Source: Kryptolebias marmoratus (lineage: Eukaryota; Chordata; Actinopteri; Cyprinodontiformes; Rivulidae). From it: a stretch of 64,000 nt of DNA. A program made the translations under genes and the position numbers. Shown piece by piece: positions 1-12,665 of this stretch (the first letter of the stretch is position 1; each line of letters starts with the position of its first letter). The stretch covers positions 22,219,287 through 22,283,286 of the forward strand of contig NC_051444.1 in assembly GCF_001649575.2 (NCBI RefSeq). Direction: 5' to 3'. The notes under the pieces are model-generated. The model was not told the DNA's origin. It did not search any database and worked only from the letters and a program-made list of their open reading frames with translations.

Positions 1-390
1 AACATTTCTATAAATCCTTTGTTTTTATTGGTCTTCAGTAATATTCTAATTTTCTGATATGATGAATTTGAGATTTTCATTTGTTGTCATTTGTAATCAT
101 CAAAATTAAACGAAATAAACATTTGAAATATATGAGTTTGTGTGTAATGTATGAATATAATATACAAGTTTCACTTTTTAAATGGAATTACTGAAATCAA
201 TCTACTTTTTCATGATATTCTAATTTTATGACCAGCACCTGTATACTCTCATCCAATATTGTGAGATGTCAGTGTATGTTTTAAGGATGACTCCCAGCGA
301 CTCCCACACCTACCTAAAAGCAAACTCAGCCTTAAAGATAACACCTTCGGTTGCTTATAAAGCAGAGTTTGCTTGCAGTATATATTTATG
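1..390. other. Unrecognised AT-rich sequence
   Basis: No gene, repeat family or motif that I can name. Confidence 0.6.
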
Positions 391-877
391 ACTGTTCCAA
401 TCAAAAATATTATGTGATTGTCAGTCCGAATGTGTCATCTTGTAAACAAAAATGTCTGAGAATTTCATCTTTGTGCATGCGTAAATAAAAATTTGTGTGT
501 GTAAAAAAAGATTTGTATTTGTAAAAAAATAATTACACAAGTTACATTTTCTTATGTTGTTATTGTCTGTTTTCAGATACAAAGCAAAAAAAACTGTGTA
601 GAACTTTGCCTGTGAGTTTCATTTTGCAAGTACAAATTTTGACTGGGGTTTTATTCCTCTCAGCTGATTGGTCAACATCATGTCAATAATCCAATCAGAG
701 AACAGATGGGTTTGGCTGTCGAGCTGCAGGTCCTGGAAGGGCAGTTTAGTTTTAAGATGGGCTCAGGTAGGCATTACTTTATGGTTTAATGGAACACAAA
801 CAAAATCATTGTCCACATACATATATCTTTGAAAATCACATTTGGTTACTATACTCTGTATTTTCTTGAGGTGCAGG

Positions 878-1147
878 TCAGAGAATTTGCTTGTGGTCCT
901 TCCATTCGATGACTCGGGCGGGTGGGGGGATGTTGGCAGGAGAGCAAAGCAAGCTCTCTGAAACGGGTTTAATTTGAGAGCTGTGGAAAGTCGGATGGAT
1001 CCTCATGGACGGTGGCAAGTGAAGTCTCACTGCAGATGGGTTGATGACTCTTTCAATGGTATATGGACCGATGAACCTGGGTGCCAACTTTCTGGGAGTG
1101 TCCTTAATGTTGATGTTGTGTGTAGACAAGCATACCTGCTGACCCTC
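878..1147 (-). pseudogene. Ty3/gypsy retrotransposon integrase C-terminal remnant
   Basis: Read on the minus strand from the gap edge at 1147, it encodes a typical integrase tail with KLAPRFIGPYTIERVINPSA and IHPTFHSSQIKPVSES, as in teleost gypsy elements. The frame stops at 878, before the chromodomain usually found in this group. The 5' part would be in the gap. Confidence 0.8.
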
Positions 1148-1749
1148 NNNNNNNNNNNNNNNNNNNNNNNNNNNNNNNNNNNNNNNNNNNNNNNNNNNNN
1201 NNNNNNNNNNNNNNNNNNNNNNNNNNNNNNNNNNNNNNNNNNNNNNNNNNNNNNNNNNNNNNNNNNNNNNNNNNNNNNNNNNNNNNNNNNNNNNNNNNNN
1301 NNNNNNNNNNNNNNNNNNNNNNNNNNNNNNNNNNNNNNNNNNNNNNNNNNNNNNNNNNNNNNNNNNNNNNNNNNNNNNNNNNNNNNNNNNNNNNNNNNNN
1401 NNNNNNNNNNNNNNNNNNNNNNNNNNNNNNNNNNNNNNNNNNNNNNNNNNNNNNNNNNNNNNNNNNNNNNNNNNNNNNNNNNNNNNNNNNNNNNNNNNNN
1501 NNNNNNNNNNNNNNNNNNNNNNNNNNNNNNNNNNNNNNNNNNNNNNNNNNNNNNNNNNNNNNNNNNNNNNNNNNNNNNNNNNNNNNNNNNNNNNNNNNNN
1601 NNNNNNNNNNNNNNNNNNNNNNNNNNNNNNNNNNNNNNNNNNNNNNNNNNNNNNNNNNNNNNNNNNNNNNNNNNNNNNNNNNNNNNNNNNNNNNNNNNNN
1701 NNNNNNNNNNNNNNNNNNNNNNNNNNNNNNNNNNNNNNNNNNNNNNNNN
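1148..1749. other. Assembly gap (602 N)
   Basis: A run of N, followed directly by a (TA)n tract at 1750-1780 and a T run. Confidence 1.
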
Positions 1750-1788
<39 letters not shown>

Positions 1789-2305
1789 TTTTTGAAAATT
1801 ACATTTTGTTATTATACTGTCTTTTGATACACAGTAACAATTATTTATTTATTACTGCTAACTTGATCCTGTGTGATTAAAAATGGAGTAAAGTAAAATA
1901 CACAATGTCAATAATTATCTAAAATTGTATTACTATTTGATTACCAGGATATGCAGCTCAGTCAAGTGCCAACCCAACAGCCAAACCCATCTATTCTCTG
2001 ATTGGATTGTTAAATGTGTGATCAGCTGAGAGGAAGAAAACACCAGTTTAAATTCGGACTTGGAAAATGAAACTCAGGCAGAGTTTTACTCACAGTTTTT
2101 TGCTTTGTATTTGTACACAGACTTTAACAAAAAAAATGTAACTTGTGTAATAATTCTTTACAAATACAAATATTTTCTTTACACACACATACACATTCTT
2201 ATCTACACATGCACAAAGATGAAATTCTCAGACATTTTGGTTTACAAGATTACAAAACTTAATTCACAGTCATGCATTTGGACAATCACAAAATATTTAA
2301 GACTG

Positions 2306-4220
2306 GATTTTGTTCCCATAGAACCCATCCAGAGGACCTGACTCAACCTTGTTAGATCAATTCAAATAAAAATCCACACGATGGCAATGTTTAGTCACTT
2401 CTCTCTGTCGGTGTTCAGCGCCAGTGGGCGAAGAAAAGGTGGAGCAGTTACACACAACTAAAACTAGTCCATCAAGTTTCCACTCAGTCATGTTCCAATA
2501 AACAAGTGTCCTCTGACATGCTAGTAGTTTTCCACTGGAGCCAAATGTATGTTAACATGTAGATAATGAGGAGACAAAACAGGAACAACAGGAATGATTT
2601 AAGTCTTCAGGTTAACAATGGCATGTGTCAGTCTTTTTGTGTGGGCTGTAAAAAGAATGTGCCTCTTTTGTCCTGTGTCAAAACTACAAACACACAAAAG
2701 GGAATACGCTTAAAAAGTTGATCACATAAAGGGTGAATATGTTCAATTCAGCTTGATACAAGATGTTTTAAATGTTCATCCAACATTCTCTTTTTTTCAT
2801 GTGACCTTGTGTTGTATATTTTAAGAGGAATAAAACGTATCCAAAGTGGACAGCCTTTCAGGAGCACTCAGTCCCTGAGCCAACAACACTTTGACGAGGT
2901 AACTTATGCCATGAGCAGTTCAGGTTTGGACATTTACATATGAACTAAACTTTACTGATAAAATATACAGTGACACAGGTGATAGCATATTCCTCTTCCC
3001 TGTCTGCATGAATAAACAAAAGACATATTTCAGGGTGGTAATTGGTAGTTGGTGGATATTCCGTGTTTTAACATGTAAGGTTCATGTTAGGTTAACAGTT
3101 TATATGTACTGTGTAAAAAAAAAACAACACCCAGCTTGCATCATTTCACTTCAAGCTTGCGTCCTTCACCAGAGGCTTGGAAGTTTGAGAGGTTCTGCTC
3201 CGTATCTTAGCTGTTCCTCGGACTACACGCTTCTGGACAGAGATCTCTGAGGTTGTTCCGGCTGGAGTCACTCTTCTAGTTTTGGGGGTCACAGCACCGA
3301 GTGCTCCAATGGCCGAGTCGTTGAGTCGCATGAATCTGATACAGAAGATCAGAGGCTCAGGGTTAAAACCCTGATGCAGCCTGTACTTCCAAGCAACGAT
3401 AGTGTGTAATGAGCTTGAGATGTAGAATTGATACCAAGCCGACTCGGATGCCTCCCAGAATAACAGGGTCTGCATCAGCTGCTGAGGAACCAGGACATTT
3501 TGATGAGAAATATGCTACTTGAACGAGACATTCATGAATGAGGACAGATAGCTTAACACTGGTGGAATGCTACTACGGTATATTAGCATAGCTCAGAAAG
3601 GAGGGGTTACATAGGAAGGATTTGGAAACTACTGAAACGTTGAAACCCAATGTCCAGATTGACTTAGAGACAACCTTTGGCTCAGTGTTCCAACATTCGC
3701 ATGAGGAATCTGCTGTCACACCTAGAGATTGATGAAATACAACAAATATGCTCTGGCAAGAGAAAGCCAGGACCACAAGTACAGAATAATTCATCATTCC
3801 CACCATCTAAGTATGAGTACCACGCCCCATCAAAAAGCCCTGTGAAGATCGTGACCAAGTTAGACAACTATGACCTGCACCCCTTGCAGCCCTCTTGCAT
3901 GGCAGCACTACTAAGTATTTCTACTACAGCCATTACAGAGACCAATAAACTTATATACTCCTACAGTGCACGGACAGGTACAAGTAGAGGAATGCTCAAT
4001 AATTACCATAAAAGCTAGAAAATGTTCAGAAGTAAAACTGCTCATGCTGTTGAATGTTAACAACTGACCTGGGTCCAGGTAAGATCTCTTTTGGAATTGA
4101 ATCTGAACCATGGTCTGCCAATTGAGGACTCCTACATTATACCACTTTTAAAAATATTCAATTTTATGTATTTCAATGTAAAAAGAAAATGATGATTCTA
4201 TGAGCATACCTTTTTTTGAA
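2306..4220. other. Unrecognised intergenic sequence
   Basis: A 109-codon minus-strand open frame (3146-3475) has a basic Ser/Thr-rich C terminus but no family resemblance or splice context that I can defend. Other frames are short. Nothing else seen. Confidence 0.5.
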
Positions 4221-4345
4221 ACTGCTCCTTCCATCCATCCATTTTATTTACCCACTTCTCCTTTCTGGGTTGCAGGAAACTGCTGCCTAACTCCAGCCAT
4301 CTCTGTGTGAGAGGCAGGGGGACAGGTTGCATATCCATCGGACTA
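4220..4345 (-). repeat. Common teleost interspersed repeat fragment (catccatccatttt type)
   Basis: Begins ttccatccatccattttatt and continues with the pattern cttctcctttctgggttgca and gtgagaggcaggggg. This is a decayed copy of a repeat very common in fish introns. Strand is a guess. Confidence 0.55.
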
Positions 4346-6835
4346 ACCCCCCACCCCCCCACCCGTGCATGGCGAGCTCCACTACTCTCAAATAGGAACT
4401 GTAATAGCACCAGTACAAGGACCACCACAACATATTTATATTTTTGTTATCTTAACTATATCATTGATGATTAAAAACTTTAAACTTTAGTTTAACTTAA
4501 TCAATAAGCAACCAATTTTCATTTTGAAGTAAAATATCATAGAGTGAACTTGCAATTTATGGTAAAACAAACAGTTTTTTATCAAGCTGTTTGAACAAAT
4601 TCCTCATCTCTTCTTTTGTTTACCACAAACTTAACAGTAATGCACCTAATATAAATATGACTTTGTTAAGTTGCATTTTGACTCAAGTTACTGATCAACA
4701 CATCTTGGACTCAGTCACCGGTGGTGACGGCAGCATAAAGGTTTAAAAATTTGGTTTGCACGAACTGTTATGAAATCTTTGAGGTAGGAGTTGTTTTAAG
4801 CTGGCAGAAGTCTGCTCACTCTGACTAGCTGTTAGCTCATCTCATCCATCGCAACAGCTGCTTAATATTCCGAACCTATAATGCTTTGTGCAATTTTTCT
4901 ACTCCAGGTAAGATACTGATTACTGATAACAACTCCACAGAACACCACTTCAAAATAATATGAACTATCCCTTTAAGAAACGCCTGCCTTCTACAGCTGG
5001 ACGCCAGGATAATGAGAGGAGCTATAAGGCTCGACCAGAACAGTAACATGGCTGCAGGAAAACTAAAGGTTTTGACATAACTTTTGCAAATGGAGAGAGT
5101 TTCCACTGTATAAATGTTCTCTGTTCCTGTAAGCTGCACTTATTTATTTACATGCACGTTTATTTTATTTGCCTCAGAATGTGCATGTGGGGACAACCAA
5201 AGCATTTTGAACCCGGTCCACTGGAAGCTTTATAAGCAGAACGTACTATTAAGTCAATAAGTTTAAATACAAAACCTTTTTTTTTTATTATTTCTTCATG
5301 TGAAAATGTCAACACACACTCACAGAAATTAGCCAAGTTGTATCTCATCACTTGTGTACTGCCTTCGCCTATCTGCATAGGACTGTGAGAAAATGCCCCT
5401 AATCTCACTGCTGGTTGTGGAGGGGTCCAAACTAACAGGCTTTTTTAATTTAAGCCTTGTCATGACAGGAAGTGTGTGTGTACTGTGAGCGTGTGTCTGT
5501 GTGAGAGAGACAAAGATATAGAGAGTGTTTGGGGGGGGGGGGGACAACAGGAAGTGGACAGTACGGTGCATGGGAAACGGTTAATGGAGTTATTTTTGCT
5601 GGGGACACTGGCGCGAGGAGGGCTGCTTGACCTCGGTCCTGTTCACACTGATGCTAAAAATGGCAACACAGGGCTAATATTAGTTTATCAGATCGAGTTC
5701 ATGCCAGAAATTATTAGCGATGAAGTTTGGCACCAATTAGAAATGAAATAGACTAGGTATTAAATCAACAGAATTTGTAAAATAATAATAATAAATTCTT
5801 CACTGAGGTAATAACATAAGACTCTTTCCTCTTTTTTATTTGTGGTTGATTTATATGTGTGAACAAAGACGAGGAGGAAAGATGGCAGTAACATCCCTGC
5901 AGCAAGTGCTGCTCACATTGGTCACATTTTTGTTTGCCATTGTTAAAAATATAATTACAATTTTAAAAAAAAGGAAGACAGAAATCAATAATTCATGTGT
6001 GATTTAAAAAATTGGAACTGCAAAAAAATCATTTAGTTATGCAATCAGCCTATCTTCCTCTTTTCCATTACAAAAGATACTTTTTTGCTGTATGTGAAAG
6101 GAAAGGTAAAGGGAACTATTTCCACAGCCAGTCATTTTCTTTCTATTGTTTGTTTGGCTAATAAAGAGCTTTCTTAGCTACACAATCAGAGAACCATGTT
6201 GCAGGTAATATGTCACTGAGAACTCATACTGACAAAGTAAACAGTTTGATGCATGTGATATAGATTTTCTTTTTTTTTTTAAAAAAAAGGTGTTTGGTTA
6301 AAACAATTAAAAAATGAGGATTTAAATTTTGTCTCTTGCTCATCCGATGGTCTCATTCTGAATAAATGATGGGGTGTCCATCAGGCTTAGATTAAGGTGA
6401 TCACTGTTTACTGTAGGTAATACAGGGCTGTGTGTCATTTGCCTCGGAAGTTCAAACTCGGGCCTGCAATTGGCATCAAACACACAAAGTTGGCAAGTTG
6501 AAAAGGGAAAATAGAAAACCGGTGGGATCTACTTACTCCCTAGGCTAACTACGACAGAATAAAGTGTCACTTTGTTGCAAGCAAGCATCCTGGCAATTTT
6601 TTTTTTCATAGATGTTGAACAGGACTGTGTAAGTTATTTTAAAGAAGCACAATCTGCAGTTGTCACCTTTTTCTTTGTGCAGGGCAGCCATGTTAGGAGC
6701 TCAAGCGTCTTAGGGTTTTGCCCACAGGTGGAGGTAGAAAGGAGCGAGAGATTCTTCAGCAGATCAAGTCGGTGACTGCAATGATGTGCACATGCAAACA
6801 GCTGGAATGAGTTGGACTACCTCTTAGAGATCAGG
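4346..6835. other. Unrecognised intergenic sequence
   Basis: AT-rich with a G homopolymer at 5529-5543 and a short GT-rich stretch near 5470-5500. No coding region recognised. Confidence 0.5.
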
Positions 6836-7085
6836 TGAGGCGTATAGAGTATAAAAAGAAGTCATCTGAGGTGGTTTGAGCATTTGATAAAGGACGCCTT
6901 GTGAACACTTTCCAAGAGAGGTGTTCCAGAAATGTCCCACTGGGAGGAGACCTCAGGGAAGACCTAGGAGCCGCTGAAGAGATTATATCTCACAGCTGGC
7001 CTGGGATCTCTGCCCAAGCTGTTGACCCAGTGACCCGATCTCAGATAAGCAGCAGAGGATTGGTGGAAAGAGTTTGGTGAAGTTC
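6836..7085 (+). repeat. Rex3-like (RTE clade) LINE 3' end
   Basis: The text runs gaggtggtttgagcatttga, then agaggtgttccagaaatgtc, a GGGAGGAGACCTCAGGGAAG block and ends with gatctcagataagcagcaga. This is the 3' coding end of teleost Rex3 elements with frameshifts. The rest of the element is absent. Confidence 0.7.
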
Positions 7086-9380
7086 ATCAAACGTTCTAAG
7101 CTCAGTCTGACTTTGTTGACGTTCCAGTTAGTTTTTCCAACTAAAGACTTGGGAATTGTGACCCTTTCTGTCCAACCACAATTCTGTGGAGTTATAAAAT
7201 ATATTTTTGTCTGTTTAATGTCATGTCACACATAATACATTGGTAATTGTAAAGTTTCAGGATCTACTTTTGATAGAAGGGATTTAAGACTACATTCTTT
7301 TTGAAGACTGCACCTAATCCAGGGTTGCCAACTCCTACACATCTGGTGTGAAGCTCACACTTTTTGTCTATTTCTCACACAGCTCAAACAGATCTCACGC
7401 CGAATAAAGAAAATGGCTGCAGTGAAAGTAAAAGAAAAACCCCTACAAGAACATTTAATTCACACTTCAGTTGGTGAACGGTTCTGCAAAACACAAAGCC
7501 ACTTCTGATTGGCCATCTCTTCCTGATTGATATAATTTAAAGTATGGGGAGGAGGATTGTGGATTTACTTACTTTATCCAAAATGTCAAGTGATCTTCAT
7601 TAAATCTAAATTAGTTAGCAACTCTTCTCTGTTTTATAGCAGCCCTGTCGCTGTAGCAGGAGTGCAGCTGCTAAAATAAAACACAAGATGTGCACATATG
7701 GAGTGTAAACATATTAATGGGCAGTTTGAGCCCATGCTGACAGAATCACAGACAGATGCCACAGACACTTGTTGTGCTTATAAGGTATTTCTGCTTTGTC
7801 TTAGAGAACTTGCAGCATTTCAGCATGTAGGGAGTTCATTCCGTGGAATCACAACAGGAAATTATACTTACATATAATCAGGGGCTGTGTAAGCAGTTCC
7901 TCCCATCTTCTTGCTTGCTGTGCGTGTTATCTGGAGGCTGATGTTTCAAAGATTTTCTCACCCAAATATCAGCTACTTGCACTCAAACCAGTTAGGGGCC
8001 ACTACTTTAACTCGGCATTTTGAATGTTAGTTTAGCTTCAGCAATATATTTTCGCAACTCTTGTGTTTCGTTTTTCCAGCATTCACTGGCGTACATTTCG
8101 AAAATGACAAGAGACACTGGCACTGCAGTAATGACGGCTTGTTGTTGGAACAACTAATGAGGAGTAATCCCAGATAATCCGGGGGAAAATGTCTTTACCA
8201 TAAGAGACAGTTATATTTAAAGTCATAGAGCCTCTCTATACACTATGCACACATTAAACTTAGTTGGTATTATGGATTGTTCAATAAATAAGCAGAGAAA
8301 GCCTTTTACTTTTGGCTTCATATCGCCATAAATTCATATATTTATTGTTGTGATCTGATTTGTATCCATACATGATTGCAAAATCTAAAAGAAAAACATG
8401 TTGTTGTTTTTTTCATTCCAGACGCAAACTGTTAATAAAATGTCCTAAAAAGAGTGAAAATGTTTTTTTTTTCCCAAATCACAGCTGCCTAAGGTGTGCA
8501 CTGAATCATAGAGGACTTGTGATTAAAATTATGCTGAATTCCTTGAAAAATTAAATATATTTTATCCGATTTTATGGGCTGATTAAATTATTTAAATGCT
8601 GTTTTTGGCATTAGGTAAAAGCTGGATGAGTAAAAAGTGGTTAAATCCAAGACCACCTACACTGGAAGATTAATGTTGTATAATCTTGGAAATATTTCAG
8701 AAAATGAAAGCGATCATTCTTGTTTTTTTTTGGTTTTTTGATCAAATGGATCAAATTCATAGTGAGAGGTGGCATAATACTGTATGACTCCATCAGTGTT
8801 ACATAATGCCTTCCATTATTATATTGGTTTTTTTCTCTCTCTCTCTCTGACTATAATTCATTAATGCCTGGTGAACATTAAAAATCAATGTACTACAGAA
8901 TGCAGTGAAATAAAAGTGAATGTAAATGGAAGAATCGATTCATTATGTTCACTATACGGCTCACAATATGAGGATAGAAAATCCAACACTCCCATGTGAG
9001 GTTCAATGTCCACATGATTAGTTCATTTATGTGTTTCTTTAAACAACTGTGGTTTAAAGAATATCATGAAAACAAATTAGGATGGACCAAAAAAAAAAGG
9101 AAAGAAAATGACTAAATGGCTTTTTTAGTTTTTGTTTTATTGTTGTTGTTATTATTAAGATCGCAAGTTCTGTCTATGTGGTTATCTGAAAAGCAGCATG
9201 TGGGCATTCCAGTGTTTTGCACTAACCACCTTCTTTGCAGCTTCCTGAGTGGAAGGGCGAAGCTGTTGCCAGCAGCTGGTTCCTATCCTGCAGATGAGCT
9301 CTTGTGTATGTGAGGCTGGGTGGAACATCAACTTAATGCTGGTAAATGAAACTAATTAGGAGAGTTTAATTATATAGTAC
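7086..9380. other. Mostly unrecognised sequence; possible hAT-type left end near 7321
   Basis: At 7321 the text cagggttgccaactcctaca resembles the left end of fish hAT elements, but I find no matching right end nearby. A short (CT)n tract lies at 8835-8848. No genes seen. Confidence 0.3.
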
Positions 9381-9850
9381 AGTATACTATATAGTGTACC
9401 ACACTCCATACCAGTTGGAAATGCACAACTTTAGTTTTTTTGCCAATAAACTCCACAAGAAGAACTTCTCAGCGCTGGAACATTGGATACCATTGGTCCG
9501 TGACCCCAGTCTCAGATCCTTGGGTTCCGTCCCCTCAGGTTTCTGGCCTCCCTGCGTCTCCTGGTATCTCCCAGTCCCTCCTTTGAAGTCTGTTACCTTT
9601 GATGACCCTGCTATCTGGAAAACTCCACCGACAAGCTCTACAAGAACCAAGCAACCTGACGTGAACTCACCCAGCCGTCTGCCCGTCCTGCCGCTCTCCA
9701 ACCAGACAATTCATCCACTGCCTCACCACTGCTGCAGTCCTCTCCACCCTGGATTCCCCCACCCCTGAAACAAGATAACCCCGTAAGCCAAAAGTCACTA
9801 TCGACATAAACCCAGACTTCAGTTCCGCTGAAGTCTGTTCACCTGTAATC
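9381..9850. other. C-rich stretch of possible repeat origin
   Basis: Pyrimidine-rich on the plus strand (ctccctgcgtctcctggtat, cctcaccactgctgcagtcc), with a 124-codon open frame at 9394-9768 whose product looks like low-complexity Pro/Ser-rich text. It may be part of an LTR or leader of a retroelement; I cannot name it. Confidence 0.3.
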
Positions 9851-12000
9851 AAACCACTTACCTGTTGAATTATCTTGCCTTCCAGTTTTCAGCACTCCTG
9901 GTTACAAACTGTTGTTAAAGATGGCACAGCATAAATTAAAAAAACTGAATTATGAAAAAGTCCTATTTATATGTTTTAACCACAAACAAAAAGCTAAGTA
10001 AATCTGACCCAAGGCACAACACTACGCTAGGCTGCAATATAAAGATCTCATTATTACTCCTCTCACTGGAGGCAAACAAGGACAAACGCATTCAAGAAGA
10101 CCTGGACAGACCGTCAACCTGAAATGTGTGATTATAAATTCACAGAAATGGTATTTAAATGAAATGACTGAAAGCAGGTGCTGCTGCTCCATTGCTAAAC
10201 CTATATAAAAAAATACTTCATAAAATACAGCAAAAAATACTTCTAATCTGAATTACTATCTACAAGTGTATTGTTTGTGCATTTGACAAATTTAACTCTT
10301 GCATGATCTTTGTTTTTGTGTGATTTATTTTCAGTTTTATTTATTTGCAGTCATGAGGAAGGATAGGACAGTGACTGGAACTGTAGACAGGCCAACGGAG
10401 TCTAATAGGGGCAGGAGTAAGTCTGCCCCTATAAACACACTTTGTTTTTAGCTCATTGATACATCCAGTAGTAGTCACCAAACCTGACAGGATTTGATCA
10501 AATGTAGGAATGGCAGGAGTTAGCCTCGCTCTTCCAGTACCTTTAGAGAGGAGTGTAGTTCTTCATTTATTTATACAGAAACCAGGTGCAGGCAAAAATC
10601 TCAGCTATAGAATAACCCTGTATGTGAAGACAAATACCTGTCAACAATGACATTTCCCCTTAGCAAAACAAGAATGTGTAGTATGTGGTTCACAGCATCA
10701 AGGAGAGCAAAGACCTACAGTAGGTATACTAAAAAGGAAAAGCAAAAGGTGGCTCTTCAGGCTTGACTCATCAAAACTCAGACCTTGGGAGTCCTCAGAC
10801 GCCTTGTTGAAGGATAGCCCTTTGAACACACTTAAATACAAAGACTAGACGGCAACATTAGCCTTGTATGTGAAATTAAACACAACAAAACACACCTGAC
10901 ATTTACGCCATGATTCACCATGCGAAATATGAGCTCAATTACACACGATGGGTGGGTCGAAACCGTACGCTGTCGCTGTCACCTCCCAGCCCCACAAACA
11001 GGCCTGGATCTGACACTTTTCCTTTCTGTTTAAGCTTGGCTACCATGCTCTGCACAACCGAGAATCTACGAAGAAGCTAAGTATGAGGGTTCCAAGCCCC
11101 AAAACCACTGTTGTGTTGCATTAACCTTGTGTGAATTTGCAGAAAGAAATTCCAAACATATGTTAAAACATATATTTATATATATTTAAGGGCAAGCTGG
11201 CATTACAGCTTGGAGGTGTGATGCAGTGATGACAGATGGTCTGTGTGAGCAGCCAACTGAGGGATTTAGAATGGAAGATGGCCGACAACACATTTTATGT
11301 GTTGTGCTCTGCTGCTATACTCCCTGCATCCAATTGTTCCATTTACAAAATGCTCACACCATCGTGAAACGTAGGCTCCTCAATTTGTGATTTCCAGAGG
11401 CAGATTCAAAAGGGACTCGTCTTGGCAACCAAATTGCGGAACCGTTTCGTAAAAAGGAATAATATCTTACCTGCAGCTGAAATGGCTCAGAGCATTGTGA
11501 GTTTGAAACACGAGGCAGATGTTCTGTCTGGGGAAAGTGTTGGTGTAGATTCTCAGTCATCCGTAACATGGTAATTTTTAGGAGTTTTTTTTTTAAACAA
11601 AACTCCCCGAATGAGAAGTGAAACAAGAAAAGAGGTCTCTTTGTTAAAAAAGCCTGTCTTGAAGGAGTTGAGCTAACAGCTGGTGTAAGCCAGGCCAAGA
11701 GCAAAGAAGCTTCAGCCATCTTAAAACAACTCCTTTTATTAAACCCAGTGGTTAGTGTTTGGGGAACTGTATATTTGAGCCATATGTTCGGAAAAATAAA
11801 AGCTTCCACTAAAGAACTCTTTTCTTTAGTTTCTAACCAGTTCAAATGTGTTGCTAAAGGAGAAAGAACTGCAGTTCTATGGCATATGTCTGTCTAACAT
11901 TAAATTCATTAAATGTGTATTTCCCTCAAACCATTTACATCTCCCAGTGACAATGTGTATGTTTATATGCCACTATTTTTGATCAATTAAAGAATTACCT
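9851..12000. other. Unrecognised intergenic sequence
   Basis: A minus-strand open frame of 163 codons (11354-11845) has no recognisable motifs. Nothing else supported. Confidence 0.45.
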
Positions 12001-12009
12001 TAAATGAAA

Positions 12010-12665
12010 GTGTGTTTGTTTGCTGTGTCTCAGGAAGTATTCACCGAATGCACAAAACTGATTAACTTCTGGAGTCAATCTGATTTAAGATGGCCTCCGC
12101 AGCTAATCAACTTTTGCAAACACAAAGGTGGCTATGACTCAGTCAGTTCTAAAGATACTGAGCTTAAATTTGGTGTGATAGTAGCTGAGCATCATCCCCA
12201 ACACATGCTCCATGTGTTACACAATGGATGGCATCTTTGCGTTAAACTTAGGCATTAACTGTTGGTGTCAATGCTGCCTGTCTGTTAGCAAAATATCTCA
12301 TGAACCACTGGATGAAATTCGGTTGAAACGTTCAGAAAGTTATCTTTGGGTGTGCCTCTACAGCTGATTAACTTTTGGAGTCAACCCAATTCAAGATGGC
12401 TGCTACAGCTAATCAAACTGATCTAACACATAACTGGCTATAACTTTGTCTATTGTACAGATATTGGGCTAAAATTTGATGTGGTTGGAGCTGAGAGTCG
12501 TTCACAAAAGATACTTTAAGTGCTAACAGATTGTCCAAGACATTGCAATGTATGAGCGAGATCGTGCACAACAACATTTTTAAGATTTGACCAAAAACGG
12601 TTATGACTAAATTTTCAACATGATCTGATCATTTAATCTAAAACTCTGGCCAAGGGATGCTTGGC
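12010..12665 (+). repeat. Unclassified interspersed repeat family, two units in tandem
   Basis: Unit 1 (about 12010-12265) and unit 2 (about 12270-12665) share attaacttttggagtcaa, aagatggc..c.gcagct and the text ctcatgaaccactgga. The second ends near tgcttggcctttaa. Further copies lie at 20310, 40140, 45735, 48935, 50175 and 58915. No coding potential seen. Confidence 0.75.

Larger units (their letters stand above)
825..1830. repeat. Short direct repeat on both sides of the gypsy remnant and gap
   Basis: About 40 bp at 829-868 (ttgaaaatcacatttggtta, then ctatactctgt) recurs with changes at 1792-1830 (ttgaaaattacattttgtta, then ttatactgt). The two copies lie inside the inverted-repeat arms and on opposite sides of the gap. 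Confidence 0.5.
391..2305. repeat. Long inverted repeat, arms about 391-737 and 1946-2305
   Basis: The right arm read on the minus strand follows the left arm over about 340 bp with small indels; both contain aatgtctgagaatttcatct and ttacacaagttacatttt, and both end near a CCAATCAGAGAA motif and GATGGGTTTGGCTGT. Between the arms lie a gypsy remnant and the 602-base gap. It could be a fold-back element or two copies of one repeat in opposite orientation. Confidence 0.8.

Noticed and set aside
974..1795. 273-codon plus-strand open frame
   Set aside because: It is mostly the N gap and antisense to the gypsy remnant.
3146..3475. 109-codon minus-strand open frame with basic C terminus
   Set aside because: No family resemblance, no splice or promoter context; an open frame of this length can arise by chance in this amount of DNA.
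5476..5751. Plus-strand frame encoding 91 residues
   Set aside because: Starts in GT-rich and poly-G simple sequence; no recognisable product.
11354..11845. 163-codon minus-strand open frame
   Set aside because: Longest unexplained frame upstream of the gene but composition is unremarkable and no motif is visible; not called as a gene.
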